Shown here: positions 30,175 to 40,023 of the stretch, piece by piece
How positions within the stretch are numbered: position 1 is the first letter of the stretch
Layout of the letters: every line of letters starts with the position of its first letter
The notes under the pieces: generated by a model
Database searches by the model: none
Told to the model about the DNA's origin: nothing
Seen by the model: the letters and a program-made list of their open reading frames with translations, nothing else
Translations under genes and position numbers: made by a program
Assembly (NCBI GenBank): GCA_013115135.1
Contig: JABANP010000474.1
Location: 1 to 41,096, forward strand
Origin: Perkinsus olseni
Lineage: Eukaryota; Perkinsozoa; Perkinsida; Perkinsidae
Direction of reading: 5' to 3'
Length of the DNA stretch: 41,096 nucleotides

Positions 30175-32122
30175 ATGTCAAAAATCTTCCGCGTGCGCAA
30201 GATACTCTGCAGATGTATCCAGATGATGATGGTTGTGGTGATGGTGAATGGTTGGGATGTTGATGGGCATGAGGCTGTGGGTATGGTAGCGATGTCGGCC
30301 TTGGACGGACGAGCGTCTAACCAGTTGAAGAGGTTACTGCAGGGAAAAGATGCTGTTGAGGATGCGGGTAGGACGCAGCCGTAGTGGAAATACCGACAGG
30401 CGATGGGGTCGAACTCGGGACTTACCGAGTGTTGAGCGGGCGTCCTGACCATTAGGCCATGAGTATCTTTCAGGATGGGCCCACAAGGCAGAGTCGGCCA
30501 TCCCGTGGTCGAAGCCACTCCATTTTATACAGCAGCCTGAGCCCTTCTCGAACACTCTGGTTATCAACGACATCACATGCCCTGACGGCCAATGCCTCTT
30601 AGAAGCCATCAAGATATTCTACGACCAAGCTAAAGGGGACACTTCCAAGGTCATAGCTAGAGGTGTCAGAATAATGCTCATCGTGCAGCATATCTCAGTC
30701 CTCCCAGAAGGACAGGTTGATGAGGTCAGCAACGAGGCTGCCAGTACAGGTTACAGATGCCGATGCCGTACGGTTCCTCATCAATCTCATAGGGGACATG
30801 CATCAACCCCTGCATGAAGGCTCTCTGAGTAGCACTGGGAGTGGCCATCTAAGCGTTGGCCCGTTCTGGTCAAGATCCTAGACGGGAAGTGTTCATGCTG
30901 TCATTCGATCAGCTGACGACTTTGGTAGGAAGACTCTGGTGGCGTTGCCCAATGGTTCGGTGATGTCCCTCTATGAGGTAGTACAGGGGAACGTCCACAG
31001 TCACTGCCTGGAAGGCCTCGATATCTTTCGTAAGCAAGAACTAGTGCTATCGCTTTGACGGTCACTGTGGGGTGGCCGCCCCCATGGTCTGGTGTTTGTC
31101 TGCGAAACTTGGTGGATCGTCGGCGGAGTAGTCGAGGTGACCTTGTCTTTAGTTGTGGGACCATGACATCATCCAGTCGACGATTCAGAATCATCCGCAG
31201 TTTTGGTGGAGCGGCTGGACTCATATTCAGAGGGTGGACACGAATGTAAGCTATTTTGTATCTTGCATGGTTGGACATAAGATTCTTGTCCCTCTAGACT
31301 TACAACGCGGACAAGAAGGCTTGGCAGGAGGACAACACTGCGGCTCTCACAAAATGGTGTCAGGAAAATGCCGAGTTTGCGAACCAATTGTACTAGCCGG
31401 GTATCGAACCCGGGACCTTCAGCTTGTTCTATGTCAGCATATACACCAACCCGTTGACCAATGAACGCTTCCCGCTCGGCGGTGATGCTCCTATCGAGGT
31501 GGATGCTGCTCTGTTGGACAAGTGGCGTCAGTTGCTGATACAGCGTATCCTCCTCGCCGGATCGAGGACGGCTATCATATTGAATGATATCCTTGAGTCG
31601 AGCGCCGCTCCTGGCTTACGATCGGTAATACTATCGCCTGGATCCCTCACGTACGACTCGCGTAGATTATCCTCTTCATCTCGGATTACTCTCCACCGCC
31701 GCTCATCTCTCAAAACGATCGTCCGAACCACGGCATAGTTGAACAATATTCTCATCGGCGGAACATGCCATCGGGCGCGGATTTCCTCTAAAATTTTACG
31801 AAGCCTACTGGAAGGATATGCTGTAGAGCTCTCGGTAGATTTGCCTTCTCTTCAGGGAAGCATCGTAACGCCACCGGTGGCCGATGAGATCGAGATCGAT
31901 GATTTGGAGTTTGGCAACGGTCAGCCCCCTCGACGGCGTCAGAGATTGGATACCACGTCGGACATCCTCCTGCAGCTGGGGGTCCTCGCAGTTGTGGTTG
32001 TCATTGGTTTGGCCGCTTACTTGGTCTTCATGATGGTCTCCAAGAGTAAGGGCAAGGCTGGTGAGGCCGGCGGGCTCAGGCTGCCGACGGTCGTGCAGAG
32101 CAAAAAGGAAATGCTCGATTGA
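30175..32122 (+). CDS. S1/P1-nuclease-like membrane-anchored protein, several metal ligands replaced
   Basis: Exons: 30175-30367, 30474-30649, 30699-30828, 30913-30977, 31153-31233, 31298-31389, 31438 to about 31631, and about 31859-32122. An N-terminal hydrophobic signal is followed by GWDVDGHEAVG (the P1 Trp1/His6 zinc site). Then WAHKAE, PWSKPLHF, INLIGDMHQPLH, SLYELWDHD, KWCQENAEFANQ, AIILNDIL, and a C-terminal membrane helix (LLQLGVLAVVVVIGLAAYLV) with a basic tail. This is the layout of trypanosomatid 3'-nucleotidase/nucleases. Compared with the nine P1 zinc ligands, Asp45 is His, His116 is Asn and His149 is Tyr; the other six are kept. The third change depends on the phase-0 splice at 30977/31153. 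Introns hold tRNA-like sequences (30368-30473, 31390-31437) and a hairpin element (31258-31285). The join at about 31631/31859 is approximate. Confidence 0.75.
30368..30473 (-). repeat. tRNA-like sequence with A- and B-boxes in P1-like gene intron 1 (antisense)
   Basis: On the minus strand the A-box TGGCCTAATGG (plus 30449-30459) is followed after 33 nt by the B-box-like AGTTCGACCCC (plus 30405-30415), the spacing of a real tRNA gene. AAAGATACTC precedes the A-box. The intron is 106 nt, so nearly all of it is this unit. Stem mismatches argue against a functional tRNA. Confidence 0.65.
31258..31285 (-). repeat. 28-nt hairpin element, copy C (P1-like gene intron, antisense)
   Basis: On the minus strand GAATCTTA, then TGTCCAAC, CATGC, AAGATAC: 28 nt with the conserved CRTGY-AAGATAC end. 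The 3' flank is AAAATAGCTTA. It occupies almost half of a 64-nt intron. Confidence 0.7.
31390..31437 (-). repeat. tRNA T-arm forming most of a 48-nt intron (antisense)
   Basis: CCGGG-TTCGATA-CCCGG is a perfect 5-bp T-stem with a 7-nt loop (plus 31396-31412 region), followed by CTAGTACA like an acceptor end. The sequence starts at the GT donor itself. Confidence 0.65.
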
Positions 32123-32480
32123 AGTGTCTTTGCTGGTATACTCGATTTTTCAACAATCCTCGCGGCGTGGGAGAGGATGGGGTCACTTAACCGCTACCAT
32201 TGCTAATATCCTTTACCCGACCTATTTTGTGTCAATCTGAGATACAGAAGAGAACAACTGCGTCGTTTCCCCGGTGGAGTTTTTGTGGAGTTTGATGGCT
32301 TCGAGTACCTTGCCCTAATCGATGTCTCCGGGGGGATGCTCTGAGTTGGACTATCTGCCGGTGGGACACATCGGGATGGTATCTTTCCCACTTCACTCGA
32401 GGTCTACATAGGTCGATAAGATACTCACAGTACATCGCTGTTTCGCAGCCATCGTCAGCAGGTTTGACTTCTTGTTGATT

Positions 32481-33629
32481 ATGAACAGCCTCTTCCTTTC
32501 GGCGACGGCCCTTCAGCAGCAGCGTTCGCCACCAAGGCCGAACTCTCCAGCTGCAAATAGTAGTATCGGAGGGGTACACCAACCTGAGAGTTCGGGGAAA
32601 TGTGGTATTGAAAGATCAGTACGCGTCTATTTCATTGATAATACGTATCGTGAAGTCCGTCATTTATCGACCGACACGACGGTTTCGGAGCTCCTGTATA
32701 AACTACAGCAGAAGGACGCCTCAGTTGGCCGGATGAATTTGTATTTTGTGGCGAGCGGTCGTCGAACAGTTTGCGAACGGAAGCTAGAGGAGTCCGAAAG
32801 GCCTCTGGCCATCGTCACCGAATCTGATGGGCCTGGCAAGCTGGTAGCTCATCCGCCAGGGGAAAAGATACCATCGAAGATACTTCCTGAGGAGGTGGAG
32901 GATGTCGCTGGGGATGTGCTCAGGAGGGGCACTCTCGATAAACTATCGTCCAATGGGAAGAAGTGGAAGCCTCGGGAGTTCACGTTACGGCCGTCGACGC
33001 TGGCCTATCAGAGCGGGGACAAACCGGCCAGGGTATTGGAATTGGTGAATTGCGAGAAAGTTGTCGCGGGCGACGGGCGGAGCGATACTGGGGAGACGAA
33101 GAGAATCTTTAGGGTTGTCATGGACACACGTACGTTGACCCTGCGAGCTGCCACTACCTCTGACCGGGATGTCTGGGTCCTGTCGGTGGCCAAGAGCGCT
33201 GCGATATTGAAGGAGAATCGGATACTCGAGCAAGCGTGTCGGGCGATGAGGGAAAATAATAAGAGGCGGATGGATTCCGAGATCAAGGGGTTGTTCTCGC
33301 TGACGCAGAGTTTGGATTCTCTCCTCAGCTTCTCGTGCGAGGCTCGGGACGTGTTCTTGAGCCATACAACGGACTGTATTGACCATGGTGGTGGTGGGCA
33401 GGGGGGAGATGAAATCGATTACGAGGGCGTGCGCGATTACGTCCTGGGGTATGAGGACCCGGATGTGCGGCAAAATATGAGTGAAGAGGAGTATGCGAAG
33501 GTCGATGGTTGGTTGAGGAGGACGGCGTTTCCGAACATAGTAAATCGGATGTCTTTTTTGACACGTCTGGCTCAAATCTACGCCTCCAAACCGCGTCGAT
33601 CGGATAGTTATTCGCAGTATCTTGACTAG
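32481..33629 (+). CDS. RA-PH domain protein
   Basis: An intron-free frame of 382 aa from the ATG at 32481. Residues about 45-115 (SVRVYFIDNTYREVRHLS, TVSELLYKLQQ, LYFVASGRRTV, RPLAIVTE) form a Ras-association-like ubiquitin fold. Residues about 155-260 (LRRGTLDKLSSNGKKWKPREFTL, FRVVMDTRTLTLRA, VWVLSVAKSA) form a PH domain with the C-terminal Trp. The adjacent RA-PH order is that of MRL/Grb7-type adaptors, which recruit small GTPase signals to membrane lipids. The rest is helical. Its stop codon lies inside the 28-nt hairpin element. Upstream (32379-32430) are two AAGATAC/GTATCTT motifs. Confidence 0.75.
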   Translation: MNSLFLSATALQQQRSPPRPNSPAANSSIGGVHQPESSGKCGIERSVRVYFIDNTYREVRHLSTDTTVSELLYKLQQKDASVGRMNLYFVASGRRTVCERKLEESERPLAIVTESDGPGKLVAHPPGEKIPSKILPEEVEDVAGDVLRRGTLDKLSSNGKKWKPREFTLRPSTLAYQSGDKPARVLELVNCEKVVAGDGRSDTGETKRIFRVVMDTRTLTLRAATTSDRDVWVLSVAKSAAILKENRILEQACRAMRENNKRRMDSEIKGLFSLTQSLDSLLSFSCEARDVFLSHTTDCIDHGGGGQGGDEIDYEGVRDYVLGYEDPDVRQNMSEEEYAKVDGWLRRTAFPNIVNRMSFLTRLAQIYASKPRRSDSYSQYLD

Positions 33630-33644
33630 ACACATGTAAGATAC
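33617..33644 (+). repeat. 28-nt hairpin element, copy B (over the RA-PH stop codon)
   Basis: GTATCTT pairs with AAGATAC around a 14-nt loop that contains the TAG stop codon and ends in CATGT. The length is 28 nt and the 3' flank AGAATAGGTCA matches the other copies. Confidence 0.75.
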
Positions 33645-33762
33645 AGAATAGGTCAGGTTCGGTACCACTCATGTAATATCGATCACCATTTTCCACCCTT
33701 TTCCCCGATTTCTCGTCGTGTTTTACTGCGGTTCCTCGTGCATTTTCAAGATTGTTTTGCTC

Positions 33763-36035
33763 TATGCCGGATGCTTTAGAATCTCCAACCTCTTCTTCTT
33801 TCCTTCACTTTGGTCCCCCAGACGACCCGCAACGCTATCAGCTCGGGCCCCAGATCGGAGCCGGTGCCACCGCCAAAGTTCATAAATGCAAGCGCGTCGA
33901 GGACGGCCGTCTATTCGCCGTCAAGGTGATGTTCTCCTCCCAGGTCGCCAGGGATCCTGACCGTAGCGAGATCGCCATCCTCAAGCGACTCGCTCATCGT
34001 AACATTGTGAAGCTATACGACGTGATCTCCCAAGGGACCATCGTTTACATGGTTATCGAATACGTTGGAGGAGGGGAGCTTCTCAGCTTCATTGCCGCGG
34101 ATCCAAGATTCGGCCAGGAGCTAGTGGTCAAATTTATTTTCTGTCAAATTGTAGATGCCCTCATCTACCTGCACTCTAACGGTGTTATTCATCGTGATCT
34201 CAAACCCGAAAATATTCTAATCGCTTCCCTCGGGACGGGTGGGGAGGAGAAAGAGGAAGACCCAGGGCCGCCGCCAGAGGGCTACCCGACCGTTCCTGGC
34301 ATCAGCATCTATCCGATAGTCAAGTTGGCGGACTTCGGTCTCTCTCGGGTAGTGAGCGTGTTTGGTCGGGCCAGTACGGTAGTCGGCACGCCACAGTATT
34401 GGGCACCTGAGGTGGTCCGGAGCAGGGAGACGGGAGAGGGTTATGATGGACGAGCTGATAATTGGAGCTTGGGGGTCTTGCTCTACGTCATGCTAGGTAA
34501 TAATAGAAATCGTCTTAGCGCGCGCCATTCTGATCGATTTGTATTTGAATATTAGTAGTGTCTTGGGAGGGTGAATAACATGCTTCTATTCAGCTAAACG
34601 ATATCCCTTCCGTCCGAACAAGAGGAAGGGAGTGTCGAGGAAGGATCGCATCAACGGCGGCCTGGAGATCTCCTTTGAAGGGATGGACCGCGTCGACGCC
34701 GCCGCCAAGGACCTCATATCGCGTCTCATCGTCGTCAACCCGGCGGAGCGTATCACCCTCGGAGAGGCTCTGCATCACCCCTGGCTGGAGGACTTCCCTC
34801 TGGCGAGGCAAATCGCTTCTGCCCGTTCCTCCTCTGGTCTCATTGAGGTCGCCTCAACGGCGGCGTCGTCGGGTGGTGGAGGGGTGCAGGAAAGAAGCCC
34901 CAGGGATGGACAAGACGAGTGCAGTGGTGAAGTGGCCGTAGAGGCGGAGGAAGAGTCTGTCCGAGAGCTCAGAGAAGCGGAAGAGTCGACGGTGTCTGGC
35001 GAGAGGGCGGCTGAGCGACTGAGGTTGGATGAGCTGTGCGAAGCCCAAGTGAGCCTGCTGGATCTTCTGGAGCAAGTCTGTGGTCTCCTGCAAGACGACC
35101 CCGCCATCGAGAGCCTCGTCCACACCTTCATCATCGACGCCGCAGAGTTGAGGAGGTCGACTATGGCCTTTATGTGTCGCTGTGCTGATGTCGCCCAAGT
35201 GGTCGAGAAAGATATCTCCGATATGACACTGTTCGTGGAGGAGGGGATGCCCGATTGCGCTGTGGACTGCATGGACTCCGTGAAGAGCAAACTGATCGGT
35301 ATGGGCGAGACTTGCGAGAGCCTCCAGCGTGACCACGCCGACTTCGGCGCCAAAGTCGAGAAGATCATCGTTCGCTTGCCGGGTGCCGCGGAGACATTGA
35401 CAGCGAGGCAGCGGGAGGTGATCCGATACTACCAACAACCCGGCCACGAGGCCTCTCCTGATGATAAATCTGGACGCCAATTGGCTGCGCTCCTGCATCC
35501 TGGCGAAGGGGATTTGGATTCCAAGGCCGCGGATATCTTCGACCTCTCCTTCCTGGCTGGTAGTCACAGCGACAGTAGTACCACCGATACCGGTGACAGC
35601 TCGCCGGACGAGGACAGCGGCAGTGGCACTGATCCTAGTAGGCTGGTCGCCAAGAGCCTGTCCAAGCTCAGGAGGGTAGACCAGATTCTATCGCGAGTTT
35701 CGGCGTTCTGGCGTAATGTCGACGAGTCTGTCGAGAAGCTGTCCGACTTGCGCGAGAATACCGCCCGGCTGCTGCGAGGGGCCACCAAGTCTGATCGGAT
35801 TCTCAAGTTACTGAAGTCCAGGTCTCGGGAATACATAGCCTTCTGGAGGCACTTTGGCGGCGGATGTCGACACTACTCTGAGGTAGTGTGGGAGGAGGAG
35901 GGCCAGCAGCGGGCAGCTCGACGAATGGCTCCCTCTCTTGACGCCACCACCGCGCAGGACATGCCCGATCGTGTCCTTCCGGAGGCTGACCTCCGCCCCC
36001 CTGCTTCGTTAAAGGCTGGTGAGCCACGAGCTTAG
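33763..36035 (+). CDS. CAMK-type Ser/Thr protein kinase with long C-terminal region
   Basis: Two exons (to 34496; 34594-36035) joined across a 97-nt GT-AG intron in phase 1; about 725 aa. Glycine loop IGAGATAKV, VAIK-lysine in FAVKV, HRDLKPEN catalytic loop, DFGLSR metal loop, GTPQYWAPEV activation segment, DNWSLGVLLYVML, and RLIVVNPAERIT-HPWL at the end of the lobe: all catalytic residues are present. It resembles Chk2/CDPK-family kinases but has no FHA or EF-hand. The 430-residue C-terminal part is acidic, then helical (SLLDLLEQVCGLLQ, RRVDQILSRVSAFWRN), with a Ser/Asp-rich linker, probably a coiled-coil or regulatory region. An in-frame ATG also exists at 33752. Substrates are unknown. Confidence 0.85.
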
Positions 36036-36473
36036 AGGGTAGAGGCTAATATCCATGTCCGCTCCCACCATCGCCAACCGTTCTCTCCACTGGGGTGGTG
36101 TAAGCATATGCCCGCTGTACTTGTACTACTATTCCGACTCATGGTCTTCGTAAGTAACATCGAAAGTCTTCCTGTTGTCGATCCTCGCTTCCAGTGTAGC
36201 TGTTCGTGTGCCCTTTCCCTGTCGATACTCTCTTTATGTTTGCCATTCTTCCAGTCACTGCTAGTTGTATGGTGTTCTTGTCATAGTTATCTGAGGCCTA
36301 TGCTACTGCTGAGTCAGCGAAGACCAGGGAGGGAGTAGTTCTTCTTTATCCAAGGCTCAGTCTTATACCCCCTTTGGATTGCTTTCGGCGTCTCCCCGTC
36401 CTCCATCGCTACAGACCGTCCAACGGTCCTAGATGAATAAGGACTTCTCTCTCTTAGTATCTTTCCACCCATA
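36036..36473. other. Intergenic
   Basis: Nothing recognisable. A GTATCTT heptamer lies 15 nt before the next start codon. Confidence 0.5.
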
Positions 36474-36844
36474 ATGAGCACCCTTGAAGATATCCGCAAA
36501 GCACGGCATGAGCTCTGGCTGCGGCAGAAGGCCGCCGCCGCCCCCGATGATGATGCCGACGACGACGCAGTTCCGAAGGGTGGTAGGAAGAGACCGCGGG
36601 ATGACATCGGAGGTGGGTGCCGCCAGGTGTTTGGGAACATCCTCGCCCAATTAGACCGCAATAATTTCTAGCTGCCTGCAATTTCTCGACACTCGATAAG
36701 GGCTTTCGTATCAGCATTGACCTCATCAGCCATGACATCGACGATCGGCCCCCCAAACGGAGTTCCCTCTTCGATTCAAACAGTCCGCAAGACTCCACAA
36801 GACGTGCGCACTGCCAAGCCCCGAGGACGAGATCTCATGTCTAG
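36474..36844 (+). CDS. Small basic/acidic protein, unassigned
   Basis: Exons 36474-36612 and 36672-36844 (intron 59 nt, phase 1) give about 103 aa: MSTLEDIRKARHELWLRQK, an Asp-rich patch, KGGRKRPRDD (NLS-like), then FSTLDKGFRISIDLISHDIDD and RPPKRSSLFDS. The charge pattern suggests a nuclear protein. A further splice (donor in GAC|GTGCGC) would change the last few residues and end at about 36870. No known family. Confidence 0.45.
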
Positions 36845-37136
36845 CGGCCGGTGCTGAATCCGTCCAATGAATTTCTCGTTCGCAAATTGCGCTTCTGTGA
36901 TTCGCTTGAATTTGGAAAGATTTGGCTCGTGGTGCGGCTGATGAGAGCTCTCCACGTAAGTCTGTCACGCATGATGACCCTGTCAACCCAACTGCGATGT
37001 AGATTTCTGAGTTCCTCCTCAATACCCCTCATACGGCCATAGCATGATCTCCGCCTTCGGCTGTAGGATTCCATCAGGCCTTCATCTCATTCAAGGTACT
37101 GACGAGTCGGCGCCCTCTGAAGGGGAAGTAGTCCGG

Positions 37137-38629
37137 ATGGCCGACGGTCCCCGAGGGAGATCAGCAGCTGCTACTGCTGCAACGAAGCGCGTGCGGGTCG
37201 AAGGAGGTGAGTCACTCATGGTCGTATCGTGGCAGGAGAGGTGACTCGCCAGGCTCCATCGCTCGCCATTCTTCGACGTTCTTCCCTCGTACTCAAAAGT
37301 GTTATCACATGTGGCTGAGATCTTCACCGGAATAGCAACCATCTTGCCAGGTGGCGGTGCCAGCAGTGGAAGACAACATCCCCAGTCCGACCTCTCCCCG
37401 ATATCAAGGTTAAAGATTCTCTCCTGGAACGTGGACGGGTTGGACCAACACTCGGATGAAATCGACATGACAGCCCGGACCATGACCGTCGCGTCCCATA
37501 TTGTGGATGAGAGGCCCCATGTCGTCCTCTTGCAGGTGGGATACTCCTCCGCTTCGGAACCCCATCCTTCCAGGGCATTCAGGAGCTCGTCGACTTTAAT
37601 TTGACCTGGCTACGTCGTCTCCTGTCGGAGTTCTACGATTTCTACATCCAATCCTCCCCTCCCCTGCCTTACTTCGTTGGCATCCTCATCGATCGCTCAG
37701 CAGTGGCGATCCGTGGACCACTGGTAACGGATAATTTCGCCACCACCAAGATGGGCAGGGCCTTGGTAAAGACTCCATCGTACCACATTTCGCGCTATTC
37801 CTGGATGAACTACAGGTATCCTTGAACGGCGAGGTCCGTCTGACCACGGGCGGTCGAGTGAAGATCCACATCGCGACCGCCCATCTCGAGTCCACCAAGG
37901 CCTTCGCTCGGCCGAGGGTTGAACAACTCAAAGTGAGTTCGGGTAGCTTTGTATGCTGGACGAGATGAAAATTTATCATTCAGGAATCTTTCAGCGACAT
38001 GCGTCGCTCCGTCGCCCAAAATGGTTCATGTTTGGCAATTTTCGGCGGAGACCTCAACATCAGGGATGAGGAGGTGCGCCAGGCCCTCTCGGCTGAGAGA
38101 GCAGATATCCTCGACGCGTGGGAGGTAGGTGGTATCTTCGAAGGTATCTTTTATGTATCGACATCGTCATCAGGCGAGTGGTCGGCCGAAGGAGTCCGAG
38201 TTCACTTGGGACATGCGGAAGAATGACAACCTTGGAATCAAAGGGAAGCCTAAAGCCAGGTGGGTTGATCGAGCTTCGACCTAAGATACTCGACATCATC
38301 TTTTGCGGTATGGCGAACTGCGGCAGCTCAGCCGCTTCTCTGTTCACTCTTTCGCGATCGCTAACACACCTCCGTCATCATCCTGAGTCAGGATTCCTCA
38401 CGTCGTATGGAGCTCGGCTGTTTTCAGATTCGACCGGGTTTATCTGACCAACTCCAAGGACGTTAAGATGTCTCCACAGAGCTTCCGACTGACCGGCACT
38501 GAAAGATGCGACATGGATGAGGTGAAGGGAAAGAAAAGATTCCCGAGTGATCATTTCGGCATCCAATTCGAATTAAAAGTGGAGTTAAGAAAGAAGGAAG
38601 TGATCGATCTCAGTGACGATGATGATTAG
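37137..38629 (+). CDS. TDP2: Tyrosyl-DNA phosphodiesterase 2 homologue (EEP fold)
   Basis: Removes topoisomerase 2 peptide adducts from DNA 5' ends. Exons 37137-37206, 37351-37535, 37583-37765, 37816-37932, 37984-38124, 38174-38259 and 38428-38629 give 327 aa. The four catalytic motifs of TDP2 are present: LSWNVDGLD (Asn), LLQ|ELVDF (Glu, restored by the acceptor at 37582), FGGDLNIRD (Asp) and RFPSDHFGI (His). TAHLEST and FTWDMRKNDNLGI also match the family. The N-terminus is basic and NLS-like (TKRVRVEG). The C-terminus ends VIDLSDDDD, a good SUMO-interacting motif. All introns are GT-AG, 47-168 nt. Introns 5 and 6 carry GTATCTT motifs. The gene converges on the PPR gene at 38715. Confidence 0.88.
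38276..38291 (-). repeat. 16-nt repeat GAGTATCTTAGGTYGA, copy in TDP2 intron
   Basis: GAGTATCTTAGGTCGA on the strand opposite the gene, within the last TDP2 intron. Confidence 0.65.
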
Positions 38630-38714
38630 ACGTTTCTTATTATTACCATGATCGATTCGCTTTGTCAACACAACCGAGGATGAGGGACAGTAGCACAGAA
38701 ACTCATGACGTCAA

Positions 38715-39814
38715 TCATACACGAGACTGCCTCTTGGACAGCCGCAGGTCGGCCATCCGTCGGTCGATCCAGTCGATACCTTCTGAGATCTCCGCTTCAC
38801 TGAAGACTCGACTCGGACGACACCGACCCTTGCAGGACATAAGCCACTTCTTCAACCCGATCATTGCGGACAAGGCCTTGGTGTTACCCAGAGAACTAAG
38901 ATACCGCAGGGAAGAGAAAACGTTGTCGATTCGACCCGAGGCGTTGGCGATGATCGCTACAGGATCGTCCTCTGCCAGCGTCGACGATGGGCCAGTCGAG
39001 CTCCCTTGAGCTCCGCCGAAGTGGTGACTGCTACCATCAGTGGTCCACACCAGCAGACTGCGGCCGAGCCGACAGAGGGCGGAGTGGGTGAGGGGGTCCA
39101 ATGCAGTGTTGCTGGCGACCTCGAGGGGTTCATCGGGCTTCACTTGAGCTCGGCAGACTGCCTGTATGACCGGATGATTGGATGCAGCCAAGGCCTTCAC
39201 TTCAGGCCGGACCAACTTGTCGCCGAAGCAGTCGCGTAGTTGGGCGACGGTGAGGTCGATCGAACCGGGCAGGGAGGAGAAAACCACACCTCCGGCGGCG
39301 GCTATTCGGGTCAACTGCCGATCAGACCAAGGCACGTCGTGGGCGGGATTGAACATGACGTCGAGAAGAAGCCCTCGAGCAGTCCCAACGGGGAAGAGCT
39401 CCGCCGTTCGATCAAACGACTCGGGTTCAATCCTCACAGAGGGATATTTCCGAACCAGCTGACCGCATATAATAAGTCGCCAACTCGCCTCCCTCTCCAA
39501 AGCGCTCAGGCCCACTCTAATGCTGACTTGAGTGAGCCCATCAGGATGGCTCCGGTCCAACGCCTCGAAGCACCGCACTACCTTATCAACATCACCGAGC
39601 TTCCCGTACAACTTGGCGGCCATTGTGATGGCCCGGGTGTCAGCGAGGTCGATGGAGACTCGAAGAGGGCGATGGCCTGCTGCTGGCACCCCTTCAGCAT
39701 CAGCTGCTTCATCGTCGCAACCAACGGAGGTCGACCATCCTTCTCTTGTACGTGCGAATCTCGTACCACACCTTTCCGAACCGTCGTCGAATTGCACCGT
39801 CTAGCAGTGAGCAT
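38715..39814 (-). CDS. Pentatricopeptide-repeat-like protein, organellar; possible frameshift
   Basis: From the ATG at 39814 the start (MLTARRCNSTTVRK) looks like a mitochondrial presequence. The first repeat reads PPLVATMKQLMLKGCQQQAIALFE; the next is DTRAITMAAKLYGKLGDVDKVVRCFEAL, a typical PPR helix pair in the RNA-binding organellar family. These two parts lie in different frames that switch near 39660, with no credible intron between them. A one-base indel (sequence error or mutation) is therefore likely, unless the first frame is not coding. The rest is helical and less PPR-like, ending at 38715. It lies tail-to-tail with TDP2. Confidence 0.55.
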
Positions 39815-40023
39815 GACAGGCAGCAGCCTCCAAGGGCAAGCAAACGAGGGGAGGCGAATCAGCACGTGACGATGGGAGGCCAAAAAACAACCTGCGACCT
39901 CCGATAACACTTCGAACGCAACGCCTATCGGACGCTATAAAAAAGACCTCCTTCTTTGTCGTCATAATATTCCCAACCCCCAAGGGAAGGGTGTGCGAAA
40001 TTGTCAACAATAATGGTCAATGC

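Noticed and set aside
30998..31015. NVHS encoded between two P1-like exons as the missing zinc-binding His
   Set aside because: Using it needs a non-GT donor and an insertion relative to the family; the GT-AG phase-0 splice gives exact family spacing (SLYELWD). Kept as the main alternative.
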